The notes beneath the pieces are model-generated. The model did not search any database. It saw only the letters and a program-made list of their open reading frames with translations, and was not told the origin of the DNA. The position numbers were made by a program, and so were the translations under genes. A DNA stretch of 64,000 bases from Choanephora cucurbitarum (taxonomy: Eukaryota; Mucoromycota; Mucoromycetes; Mucorales; Choanephoraceae): assembly GCA_025331435.1 (NCBI GenBank), contig JAIWNI010000072.1, positions 62,001 to 126,000 on the forward strand. The letters are read 5' to 3'. Below are positions 43,656 to 54,758 of this stretch, in pieces. Position 1 is the stretch's first letter. Each line of letters opens with the position of its first letter.

Positions 43656-44837
43656 ATGTCCACTCAAAAGATTTCCATTGTCTGTCTTCCTGGTGATGGT
43701 GTAGGCCCTGAAATTGTTGCTGAAGCAGTCAAGACATTAAAGGTGGTTGCTGAACACCGCTCTCAAGCTTTGAATGTTGAATTTGATTTCAAGTATGAAT
43801 TGATTGGTTTGGACGCGATTGAAAAGACAGGCGAACCTTTACCTGAAAAGGCTCTTGAGGCCTGTAAGCAAGCTGATGCTATCCTCTTGGGTGCTGTCGG
43901 TGGTCTTCCCGGTGCTCAAATCAGTACAGGTCCTCGTCCTGAACAAGGTCTTCTTAAACTGAGAAAAGCATTGGATCTCTATGCCAATCTTCGTCCTGTC
44001 TCCTTTGCCTCTGAATCCCTGACTGGTCTCTCTCCTTTAAAGGATCATGTTGTCAAGGGCACCGATTTTGTCTTTGTACGTGAATTAGTAGGTGGTATCT
44101 ATTTTGGTGATCGTAAAGAAGCTGGTGAAGATGGTCAAGGTAGATAGAGTACAACATAACGTTTTTTCTTTTTTTACTGACTTATCCTGTTATTAGCTTA
44201 TGATACCATGCCTTATTCGAAACCAGAAGTAGAACGTATCACTCGATTGGCTGCCCTCTTGGCTAGAAAGCAATCACCTCCAGGCAAGATTCATTCAGTC
44301 GACAAGGCCAATGTGTTGGCTACCTCTCGTCTCTGGAGAAAGACAGTGACAGAGACGATGGAAAGAGAATTTCCTGATCTTGGCTTCGATCATCAATTGG
44401 TAGATTCATGTGCTATGGCTATGGTGCAGCGTCCTACCAGTCTAAATGGTGTTGTCTTGACTGAGAATATGTTTGGTGATATCCTATCGGATGAAGCTTC
44501 AGTGATTGTGGGTTCTTTGGGTCTCTTGCCTTCTGCCTCTCTTAGTGGGTTGCCTGATGGTAAAGGTAAATGTCTTGGTGTCTATGAGCCTATTCATGGT
44601 TCTGCTCCTGATATTGCAGGTCAAGGCATTGCAAACCCTATTGCTACCATCTTAAGTGCTGCCATGTTATTGAGATATTCACTTGGTTTTGAATCAGAAG
44701 CACGCGCTATTGAAGAAGCTGTTCGTAAAGTATTAGATTCTGGTTTCCATACACGCGATCTTCATGGTGATAAGACAACAGTGGAAGTGGGCGATAAAGT
44801 AGCTAGTGTATTGGCTGATTTATTAAAACAACTGTAA
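43656..44837 (+). CDS. LEU2: 3-isopropylmalate dehydrogenase
   Basis: Two exons (43656-44139, 44197-44837) join in frame to 374 residues, the usual size. The enzyme oxidises and decarboxylates (2R,3S)-3-isopropylmalate with NAD+ in leucine synthesis. Signatures are [12 protein letters not shown] at the N-terminus, LLGAVGG, the substrate-binding [44 protein letters not shown], the metal-binding GDILSDEAS with NMFGD before it, and [19 protein letters not shown]. No targeting presequence is seen, so it is probably cytosolic as in yeast. The single intron (57 bp) splits the Ala codon before YDTMPYS. It is convergent with MUB1; the stops are 240 bp apart, and the gap starts with AATAAAATAGAATAA, likely polyadenylation signal sequence. 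Confidence 0.97.
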
Positions 44838-45077
44838 TAAAATAGAATAATTTTTTTTTATTATTATTATTATAGATACAAACAATAATATTGCATAAGA
44901 ATCTAACAGACAAAAAAAGAGAGGTATCTTGAGGGTCTTTTTTGAAAGAGAGAATAGCATGAGAATACATAATAGGATGATTACATAAGAGAATGATGAT
45001 CATAAACAATGTGGGGTGTGTATAACAGAATGAATGAAGAAGGAAAGAAGACTACACACAAATTTAAATGAGAGAAA

Positions 45078-46443
45078 TTACAATTCCATATGTACACCCA
45101 TTTCCATCAACATGGTAGTTGTTGTATCAGAAGAAGGGTTTCGGTTGTCAACTTGTTCAGTGTTGCTATGGTGATGGTGACTGGTAGTGCTGCTGCTGTT
45201 GTTGTTAACTGAGGTAGTTGCATTACTTGTGCCAGTGGTTGCTGTGGCAACATGATGATCATGGGTGGCTGTATCCATGGTAGGTAACGAATGAATGGCT
45301 GTGGCATCTCTTACCATAGACGATTGTCGTTCAACACACCACCATCGATGGCCATCTTGCCATGCTTTCGATTGACAGGCCTTGGAGCAATATTTGGCTT
45401 TTCGACATCGTCTACATTTAGCAAATTCTCTAGGCTGTGTCTCCCATTTCCCACATGACATATTAGCACAACGTCGAATGCCACCTCGATCTTCATCTTT
45501 GCGACATGCGTTGCGCATAATAACACCAGCCCAGTATTGAATAGGGCCTGGATGAATACGATGGCAGAACTTTTCTACCACGCTAAACACATTTTTCTGG
45601 TAAGCTGTATGGAATAGATCACGAATATGTGGGTATTTAGAGAGATAGGCAAGTAACTGAAGACAGAGCAAGACATCTTCTTCGCGATGAAAGATGTTCT
45701 CCATGTCTGCAAAACTCTTGGGTTCTTGCTTCTCTTTGTGAATACGCTTGTAACGACGTTGAGATGGATCGATTTTGACATAGGGGAAGGTAGAACGACG
45801 CAATGGCTTTGTGAATGATTGTGTTGTCGATAGAATAGATAGTTCTTTATGTTGTGATGGAGGTTGACTTAATGCACCTATAGAACATACAGTAAGTTAT
45901 CTAAAGTGACCACAATTATCATCATTTGTATTACCCAATATGCCTTTGGTTGTATTGGTATTGAGTGTATCTACCGTTAAGCATGAGTTACATGTTAGGC
46001 AAAATAAAGTGTATGTGTGTGTCTATACCTTTCTTTTGTTCTCTTTTGCCATGAACAAGTTCATATGATTTTGCAAAGTTGCCGAGAATAGTCAAGACGA
46101 GAGGTATAACACCCGCATCTACTACTTTTGTTCGAATTTGCTCTGTACCCCTGACACCAACATTGACTATCGTCTGAAAGGCAAGTGTGTATTTCCATAG
46201 TGTCAATCGATTGGTTTTGTTGGAAGTCTGAAGAAGGATACGGACCAGTCGTTCTAATCCACCATCTAAGCAGAGGATCTCTCTGATGCGAGGTGAAGTA
46301 GAAGTTAGATAGGCTAGATGAGTGAGTGAGTTGACGAGTGGTAGGGTAGCTGTACAGTCAAGTGCTCTTCTATCGTAAAGAGAGGAATTGATAGAGACAG
46401 CGGCTCTGTTTTGTGCAGGGAAGCAAAGATTAGGTTCTCTCAT
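45078..46443 (-). CDS. MUB1: Mub1/samB-type MYND zinc-finger protein
   Basis: Exons 46443-46029, 45970-45935 and 45877-45078 join to 416 residues. An armadillo-like N-terminal part (about 20-240: LVNSLTHLAYLTSTSPRIRE, LAFQTIVNVGVRGTEQIR, VLLCLQLLAYLSKYPHIRD) is followed by an MYND finger with complete ligands (CANMSCGKWETQPREFAKC, then CRKAKYCSKACQSKAW, ending GHRWWC). The Ser/Thr/His/Asn-rich tail is disordered. In yeast Mub1 works with the E3 Ubr2 and E2 Rad6 to degrade Rpn4; in Aspergillus samB affects morphogenesis. That link is of interest because the proteasome adaptor ECM29 lies in the same window, but nothing shows co-regulation. The middle exon has only 12 codons and was fixed by phase. 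Confidence 0.92.
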
Positions 46444-49242
46444 GTTTAAAGAAAAAGAGTAGATGGTGTTATCAGATGTATATAAATATGTATGTAGAGA
46501 TGGTGTAGATTAGTAGATGAAGAAAGAAAGACAAAAAAGAATCTTTCTCTAATAATTAATAACGTTTCGCCTGTTTGCACCAGTTAGAAATTAGCTGCGG
46601 GAAATAAATGTGTCTAGAAAAGAATAACCCTTTTCACTCCCCTTTTCACGTCTTCTCCCTCCTTCTCTCTCTCTCTCTCTTTCTTTCTTATCTCCTCATT
46701 CTCTCTCTCTTTTTCTCAGTTGATTTCTCTCCTTCCATTGTATCATGTTATTATTCACCAAATTTACGCCCATTTTCGGTAATAGATTACACAGAATAAA
46801 AAAAAAAAGTTTTAATCATCTGAACGAATTAAATTTCTCCATCAACAAAAAGCTCTCTTTTTTTTTTAATTATGTAATTCTTCCCAATTCAACTGTGCTT
46901 CACTTATTTGTTATCTGGATAAGCCATTGACATCATTTGGTGGTCTCTTTAAAATACAAAGAGGGCCTTCTTAGTAAACCCATGCTTCTGGTATAAAGTA
47001 AAGTGCTGAGCTTTATCCTGCTGTTCTTAAAAGTCAATCCGTTTCTATCTGCATGAAATTATTACAGGCTTCTTTAGTATCGAATGGTAACACACACTTA
47101 CACACACATACATACACCAAGAGGAAAGACAGTCTAAGTGTGGCTTCAGTCCATTGAAACCAAGCAGCATTATTCTAAAAGGCACCAAACATTTAGTTAC
47201 TTCTATCGAGACAGGTTTAAAAAGTCAGTGATGATATCATACAAAAGCCTTTTCAGCAGAATTGCTTTCCATTCCTTACTTTTGTTTTTTCTTTTTTTTA
47301 AGAGTAAGAAAAAAAATATTAAAGAGAAAGGGATTTTAAGAAAAGGTCCTCCCCCTCTCTTTAGGTGGAAGATGGCAATGACCGTTTGTAAGAAGGATGT
47401 TACTCCTCTGATTTATGAAATTATTCGGTGTTTAAATCATAGAAACATATTTCATGCAACTACACCATTGGTTAAATGAAATCTGTAAAAGGTTAAAAGA
47501 AAGCAGGGCTTGCTCTTATCTTCTTGTTTGTCAAGTCTCTTTAAGGTTTGATTGGTACTCTGACTATAAACCCTTCTCTGTAAGCCTACCAAGACTGCCT
47601 AAGCCATACAAGAACACACACACATTCAACTAAAATAGAGTTGGCTTGTTCGCTACAAACCCATCTTGATTCTCTAGAGCCTTGTAGTATTTATGGCATG
47701 GATTCAGTCAAGTAGCCCCATACTCTATTTTCCCTTGATTATTAGGTTAGTAGTGAATGAAGTCTCAAAAGAATTATGTTGTCGAATAGAGCCATCTTTA
47801 AATAGTAACCTCTTGTTACTTGCTCAAGCATGGACAGACAAATTGATATGAGGCAAGTGTAAATCAATTAGCTTGAGATAAGCATCAAATGAGTTCAATA
47901 AGCCGCTATTCTGTTGCATGAGATTCACTAGACTTTAGCAGCTGGTATTCTGTAGGATCTTCTAAAAGTAGGGTTGAGAACACCTTGGCTTAGTCACTCT
48001 AATGATTGTACCATCAGCAATAGACTGGCCTGACCCAACAATCTACCGCAACACCATAAAATACGGTAAGATTGGTCAGCCTTGACATGCGCAGAACGTA
48101 GCTGTTGTCATGATCTGATCTTAACAAAGTTTTTGTCTGACATATCCACCAAGTGCGATAATACACAGATCTTGACCACAACACACAAAGAAACATGATG
48201 ACTCTAGTTATCAAGAATTTTTTAAAAGTTAAAAGTCAGGGACAACATACCTTTAGTATGAAAACACTTGTTAAAGTCAGAATAAACAGAATTTCTCTCC
48301 TCTCTTTTTTTTAATCTGCTAACACTTTGAATCATCTTAATATAGCTGTATAACCAATTCTTTCTTGAGCCATCAGAAGGAATTCTTCTTTCAATACGAA
48401 TGCTGCAGTTGTTGACTTTAGTTTAGGATGAATGGCAAAGAGTAAGAAGAAATGAAGGGTTCAATTTGTCAACTCATTTATACGAGCATGAGTAGATCCA
48501 ATGGAGTTATCTTATAAGGCATTCATTTGTATTCTTGCAAATCAATATCATCTGAAGAGATGATAGAGCAAATAGCAGTCATTGTTACCTTACATTTCGC
48601 TTTCTTCGCTTAAATTTAGATGCTGCATACATCTCTTATTGAATCGTAAAGCCTCAACAGAGTTATCTGCCCAAAACCTCTTTTTGTTTTTCTGTTATAT
48701 ATGATAACATTATCTGGTTCTCTTTCTTTTTTTTTTCTACAGTATTCTATCAAGTACTACACTGTTCAGTTTGTGCTTGTGATCATCAGTAATCTGGACT
48801 AAAATTAGGAAACTGATTTGCTTCAGAGACCTATCTCTATAAAGAGATCTAATCATAATAGAACAAAGACAACAAAATAATGCCAAAGTATCTTCTTTTA
48901 TTACAAAGGCTTATTTGTAAATACAACCATTAGAGCGTAAACTATTTACCGAAACTAAACTTTTAACCGCTTGGACAGAGTTAAAAAGCCTAGCTAGAAG
49001 GGAATACTTGTGCTAAAATCTTTCTGAAAGCAATAAAGATCGATTATGAGAGATGGCTGATTGAAGCTTAAGATTTATATTTTATCGACAGTTCTTAACA
49101 CTGCTTTTTTTTTGCCTCAAATACTCGGTGTTTAAAAGCGAACATATTTCATGCAACTATGTGTTTACATAAATAAAATTAACTTTATTAAGCTGTAAAG
49201 TCTAAATAATTTAAAAATACAATTTCTTTCTTTTTTTTCTAT
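46444..49242. other. Long gene-free interval upstream of MUB1 and downstream of the OYE gene
   Basis: About 2.8 kb. It contains a (CT)n tract at about 46660-46685 and an A/T-rich part. An echo of the oxidoreductase 3' end lies at 47424-47610 (listed separately). The rest holds short ORFs without features. The interval may be the graveyard of a duplicated gene. Confidence 0.5.
47424..47610 (-). pseudogene. Decayed duplicate of the 3' end of the old-yellow-enzyme gene
   Basis: Bases 47424-47462 (TCGGTGTTTAAA, gap, AACATATTTCATGCAACTA) repeat at 49125-49160 in the 3' flank of the oxidoreductase gene. About 53 bp further right, 47513-47545 (CTCTTATCTTCTTGTTTGTC and following) resembles the last codons of that gene at 49254-49285 (CTTCTTTTCTTGTTCGTCAA). 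Several differences are C-to-T or G-to-A. Order and orientation are the same, so this looks like a duplicate whose remaining length has decayed. Similarity further right is too weak to claim. Confidence 0.45.
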
Positions 49243-50538
49243 CTAAGGAACACTCTTCTTTTCTTGTTCGTCAAGTTCCTTTGGAGCTTTAATGGCATTG
49301 TCACGACGAGCCTTCTTAACAGCCCATGAGTATTGCTTGGGCCAGACAATTTCGACATCCAAAGATTGAGCAGCACGCAAGACAAAAGCACTGTCACGCA
49401 AGAATTCACGAGCAGACAAGATAAAGTCAGCCTGTCCCTTCTGTAAGATACCTTCAGCATCCTCGCCTTCGACAATCAAACCAACAGCAGCAGTATCGAT
49501 ATCAGCACCCTTCTTGACGGCTTCGGCAAATGGTACTTGGTACATGGGGTTGCTAGGGTACTTGACACCAGGAATAATACCACCACTACTACAGTCAATG
49601 ACATCAACACCGATCTTCTTCAATTCCTTGGCTAATTCAACGGTCTGGTAGATGTCCCAGCCATCAGGACTGTGGCCCATAGGATCAGAGTTGGAGTAGT
49701 CGGAGCAAGAGAGACGCATCCAAAGAGGCTTTTCTTGAGGCCAGACATCACGAACAGCTTGAGCCACTTCAAGAGCGAATCGAATTCTGTTTTCAAAACT
49801 ACCACCATATTCATCTGTACGCTTGTTGGAACTACCAGAATAGAAACTGCTGATCAAGTAACTAAAGAGAAAATTACATGTTAGTCAAGATACGTTTCTG
49901 TATGATCAAACATGATCTTACCCATGAGCACCGTGAATCTCGAGAATATCAAATCCTGCCTTATCGACACGGACAGCGGCATCAGCGAAAGCTTGGACAT
50001 GTTGCTTGATTTCTTCCTTTGTCAAGGCATGAGGTGTAGCATAATGAGAGGCATAGACATTGTCAGATGGACCAACAACACGGTTAGGCCAGCCACCATT
50101 GGCTTCATCCATGACATAGTCGCCCAAGAAAGGAGGAGAGGTAGAGGCCTTACGACCGGCATGAGCAATTTGAATAGCAGATTTGCTTCCTTGAGATTTG
50201 ATGTTATCAGAAAGCTTCTTCATGCCTTCAATATGAGAGTCATCCCAGATACCTAGACAGCCAGGTGTGATACGGCCTTCGGGAGTGACACCAGAGGCTT
50301 CGACCATCACGAGGCCTGGACCCTTGAGGGCAAAAGAGAGATAATGACCCAGATGGAAGTCGTTTACATAGCCATCATCAGCACTGTACATACACATAGG
50401 AGAAACACCGAGACGGTTGTGAGTAGTGACAGATTTCTTTTGGTAAGGTTGGAATAGCTTGACTCTTTCAATGTCTTTAGCATGAACAGGAACACCTGCA
50501 GGCTTCTTTTCGTTAGAGGCGGTAGTGGGAATAGGCAT
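49243..50538 (-). CDS. Old yellow enzyme family NADPH:flavin oxidoreductase (YqjM-like)
   Basis: Exons 50538-49922 and 49861-49243 join to 411 residues. It is an FMN-dependent TIM-barrel ene-reductase, probably NADPH-using. The sequence matches the YqjM-like (thermophilic-type) class: the FMN-tuning Cys and active-site Tyr in SPMCMYSADDG (C49, Y51), AIQIAHAGRKAS for FMN binding, and the substrate-binding His pair in FDILEIHGAHGYLI (H202, H205). Further blocks are NKRTDEYGGSFENRIRFALE and DVIDCSSGG. These enzymes reduce activated C=C bonds; the natural substrate is not predictable. No targeting signal is apparent. The intron splits a Gly codon in HGAHG-YLI. A decayed copy of its 3' end lies 1.7 kb further downstream. 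Confidence 0.95.
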
Positions 50539-52521
50539 ATTAATGTTTATGTGTAGAAAAATGAATAAAATAAAATAAAAAAAAAAGAGAGAAATTGCTT
50601 GATATTTATCTATTTTTGCTTTAAAAAACTGTCAAATAAATTCAATTGGCGACCGTGTGCTTACAAACCAAACATTTGTGACAACTTCCGTACTTTTTAG
50701 ATAGATCTGATTTGTAAGCAAATAGTCTTTAATGAAGCATATTCTTGACGTCATTTCATCAAGAAGAGAACCAAGTAGACTTTTCTAGATGTTGCCTGAT
50801 TTCTTTGCACGATCAGAAAAGAAAATAAAGAGGAAAGCCAATGCCTTAACAAGCTAGAATAATTGAGTAAAAGAACAGGTTAGACTTGATCGTGCAGGCC
50901 TTAATGGTCTTTTTCTCTTCTTGAAAAAGAAGACATAGCTTTTATGAAATCAATGAAGGCCCAATCAAGCGCAAATGAATTATTAAGACATCTAGCTTGA
51001 GCTCCGACCAATAATTAACATGAAACTTTGTATGCTAACTTAATATGATATATTTGTGCAAATAGCATATGATCATAAATTTTTTCCCGGTTTATGGGTA
51101 TTGAATACCTATTTTAGAAAGAAGAAGAAACTGTACTAGCCTCATGTTATTCAGTAGAAATGGAATCACCCTCTTGCTTACTGTGCACTGTGATAGTTTA
51201 TCTGATTTATTGAGCCTAAGTCGTTAGTAGTACACAAATTGCTGAATTTCTTTCTGTTGTTGTTTTGCCATAAAATGAGTTGACATTTAGGCATGTTTTT
51301 CTTATTGATCTTTGCCATAACAATAACATAGGTTACACTACTAGGCACCACAGGTATCTTGATCATTTGAACGGACGTAAACCGGCGCATGCCTATATTT
51401 GGACATACTCTTTCTTTTTTGTAGGCAAGGTTGTAGTCTCCTTTTAACAGTTGTGTCTTGTTATTTCAAGTGACACTGTCATATAGACACAGTTTCTTCT
51501 TTTTTTGTTTTATGGAACCTTTTCGGCTGTTATACCCGAATCGACTCAGTAAGTAGACTCTCAAGTCATCAATGCTGTTCATCAACTTTTATTTATAGGC
51601 CCAGAATGGTCAATAGCTCATTGAGGTAGTAATAGAGACACCTAAGAAAGTTTTTGTCCTTAGATTTGAAACTCATCACTTTGATAGGTAAATTCTTTGT
51701 GAACTATAGTTAAAAAAAAAAGAAGGGTTGAATTTTATACATTCATGCTTTGTCACAAAGCAAAATCTTCCTCCCTATGCTCTGCTTTCGCTTTAAAGCG
51801 GGTTATCATAGAAGCAAAAGTAAAGAAACAGAAAGAAAGGCAGAGACTGTATCGTTTCCTTGTTTTTCGTATTGAGACTCTCTGAAAGAGTAATGCACTT
51901 TTGGAGAGCATAGCGCGCATTCTAGAAATGTTATTTTTTATGCAAGAGAAAAAAAACAATAGGATAATACAGCAGTCCTGCATTGTGTTGCATTTTATTG
52001 TCTTTCTAATAGAATAAACTTGATCTATATAGTCTAGTTGAAGGAATTGACAGAAGCCTTAATTTAGTCAAGTACCCTCCCTCTTTTGGTTTTAGTTTAA
52101 TTAAGGACACTACTTGCATAATAAGACACTCAAAGTTATCACATCCAAAAGAGCATGTAGTAAGTTCAATTGACTCCCAAACAAAATAATTAGAATCTTA
52201 ACATACACATACACACACACAATCAAAGTTAAGAAACAATCATCATAACTATGTAGTCTGCATCTTATTTAAGGTCTAGGTGACACTCGCTTTTTTTTTT
52301 TTGAAAAAAAAAATATAGCTCTTTAATTGCTTCATCAATGAAAAAGAAGGGAATAAAAGAAAACACAGGATTTATAGAGCCAATCCCTTAAAGAAAGGAC
52401 TGTTGGAAACACCAGATTGTATCAAAGATCTAAAATAACTTTGTGTCTACGCCAATTCAGAAAGCATGCTATTTTTTTTTAATAAGTTAGTAAGCCAATT
52501 GACAATGAGCCATACAATGTG
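50539..52521. other. Gene-free interval upstream of the OYE gene
   Basis: About 2 kb without supported coding sequence. The first 60 bases are A-rich on the plus strand (pyrimidine-rich leader of the OYE gene). A short (CA)n stretch occurs at 52206-52220, and long T and A runs meet at 52290-52312. Nothing else recognised. Confidence 0.5.
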
Positions 52522-53301
52522 TTATGACAATTGCTTTTCACTCGGTTGATAAGTATTGGAGGGCTTTGTTAGACTGTATGTAGGAGGAGATATATTTATG
52601 CTTGCGTAAGAAGGTGGTACAGTCCCTGTAGCGTTGGTGAAATGATGCAGCAAGTTATATCGGTCATCAAACTCGATTGTGATGGCCTATGCAGATTCAA
52701 ATGGATTAATCATTTTTTTCTTTTTAAGGAGATCTCAATTTTTTTTTAGATATAGCATAGAATAAAGGGAGAGAGAAAGAATTGACAAAAGCTTACATAA
52801 GAATAGGTAGGCTGTGCAGAGATGTTTTGCTCTGCATTCAAATAGCTCAATCTAAAGTTGATTCCTCGTACATTTTCAGTTGCATTCATGCATTTACAGA
52901 GTTGAATGATAGCATCTTCAAAGCGCTGCTTTTGTCTACGGCGATAAAGTATAAATGCCATACTGCAAAGAAGGAAAAACAGTGGAAGAGCCAAGACTGT
53001 GCTTACTCTATGTGTCTGTTGGATCAAAAAGGCAGTGGTGGCTATCAATAACAGGCCTAGCAACAAAAATAGAACAGAAGTGGATCGATGGATAGGCGAT
53101 GGTGGAGGGTAATGCCATGCAGCTGCATTGAATGTATTGATGGTACTAGCGAATTCGTGAGGAGTCATCTAATTGGATAAAGTAAATAAACATTGCTTCT
53201 GTTGTGTATACTATGGGCCTCGCACTCACAAACCCATCGAGATCAAGTGTATATTGGTTAGCAAAACATTTTTTATTGTAGACACAATGTAAGGATTTCA
53301 T
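52522..53301 (-). CDS. Two-transmembrane protein of an uncharacterised fungal family
   Basis: Exons 53301-53230, 53168-52797 and 52686-52522 join in frame to 202 residues. An N-terminal cytosolic part contains LDLDGFMTPHEFASTINTFN, a leucine-rich entry that recurs in fungal membrane proteins. Two adjacent hydrophobic helices follow (about 53-72 and 78-96) with a short RVS loop, then a basic cluster YRRRQKQRFEDAI. A conserved-looking soluble domain (NVRGINFRLSYL, AITIEFDDRYNLLHHF) ends in a Pro/Ser/Thr-rich tail (SPPTYSLTKPS). The EFDDRYNLL motif suggests a real conserved family, but I cannot name its function. The preceding ORF extension to 53391 is mostly Phe coded by a T-rich leader, so I start at MKSLHC. 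Confidence 0.82.
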
Positions 53302-54758
53302 TTGAATGATTGAAAAAACAAAAGTGAAGAAGAAGAAAAAAAACAAAAGAAGAACAAAACAAACTTTTCTTTGTAATATGCAAGAAAGCAAGGAAAGTCT
53401 CCTTGGATATCTGTTGTTACGTATGGACTTCTTGCTTATCTTTGCGGACTAGTCTAATAATAACAGTCAGGGAAGCTATCCCTGATCATCGCTTTTTTTT
53501 TTAGTCTTTCTTGGCTTACTTTTAGCATACACATCTACTGCTCTTATGGTATTTTTTTTTGGTTTTCTCTCTATTCAATATATCTTTATTTCTTTCGTTT
53601 CGTTTCTTTGCTTTCTCTTTTTAAAAAAAAAGCTTTGCAGACTTTGTTTTCAAAACAAAATAAAATGGAAGAAAACTAATCCCTTTATTAATCAAACAGG
53701 CATTGTACAAAGACCTATAGGAGAAGAGCAAATATTTTTATACGTCGATATACCATCTGGGCAACGCATTTCTTTTTTACTTAAAATACTCTTACTATTT
53801 TCTCCTATTTCATTCGGTAATTGGTTGCCTAACACTAAACAACACTTTTTTATTGTTACTTCCTATCAAATATTAATTTCATGTATGTCAAAAGAATAAG
53901 TTAAAAAGCAAAATATCTTTTGAGAGTAAGTTGGTTTCAAAAAAAAAAAGAGCCACTCAAAATTTGCTAGAGATACAAACAAGTGTCAATTTGTGTTTCT
54001 ATCTTGCGTCAGTAACAAGCCAATAAGAGCAAGGAATTTGACAATTCAGGTGTAAATAAACACTGATCGACAGAATTCGTGCAAAGAAGTCTCGGGTCGG
54101 AAATAAGAGGAAATCAAGTTAAGAGATGTTCTTCTAATTTTTCTCAAAATAGAAAAAAGCACTCGATTTAGTTCAAATCAAAAGAGTGATTTACGTATAC
54201 ATCTCGAGTTGAGAGAAGTGAAGAATTTAAGAGGTTTGCCTTTTTTTTTTACTGGCTTATAGTTACTTAAATCAACTTAAAAACTATACTAATCTCAGGA
54301 GGAACTCCAAAAAGGAAAGAAAATGACAGAGCTAAAACAAAACAAAAAAAGAATACGATTATGGCTACTCTAGTCCAAAGTAACCAAGAGAAGAATAGTA
54401 GCATTCTGTGTATATATTCTTTCAATTAGAATGACTCAATGCATCATATCTCTATCTCCTACTTCTGGAACTAAAAAAAAAGTAGGAGATATCCCCTTTC
54501 TCTCTCTCTGCCCCTTGAACAAGATGATCACTCGAACAAAATGCAACAAATGTTATGCTCAAGAGTTAGTCTTATTCTCTGTGCAAAAACTAAACTTAAT
54601 GTTTGAAGTATTAAAAAAGAAGAAAAAGAGAGAAGAAAAACAAATCCAAATGAAAAATAAACATATTAGCAAACGCATTCTTTTTGCCTTTCTCTTTCTT
54701 TTTTCTCTCTCTCTTTTTTTTCCTAACATATTTATCTTTCTCCTTCTTTCTTTTACTA
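53302..54758. other. Intergenic region between divergent two-TM and NHA1 genes
   Basis: Shared upstream region of the two divergent genes, about 1.45 kb. An ORF at 53546-53899 is T-rich with Phe and Leu runs and is not convincing. An 11-bp inverted repeat (TATCTCCTACT at 54453-54463 with its complement at 54481-54491) flanks an A-rich loop. A C/T-rich leader (about 54680-54755) precedes the antiporter start. Confidence 0.5.

Noticed and set aside
46660..46690. CT dinucleotide tract considered as a CRISPR- or satellite-like array
   Set aside because: It is a simple microsatellite without spacers or longer repeat units.
53546..53899. 117-codon ORF upstream of NHA1
   Set aside because: The N-terminal half is Phe/Leu/Lys from T and A runs, and no recognisable domain or promoter spacing supports it.
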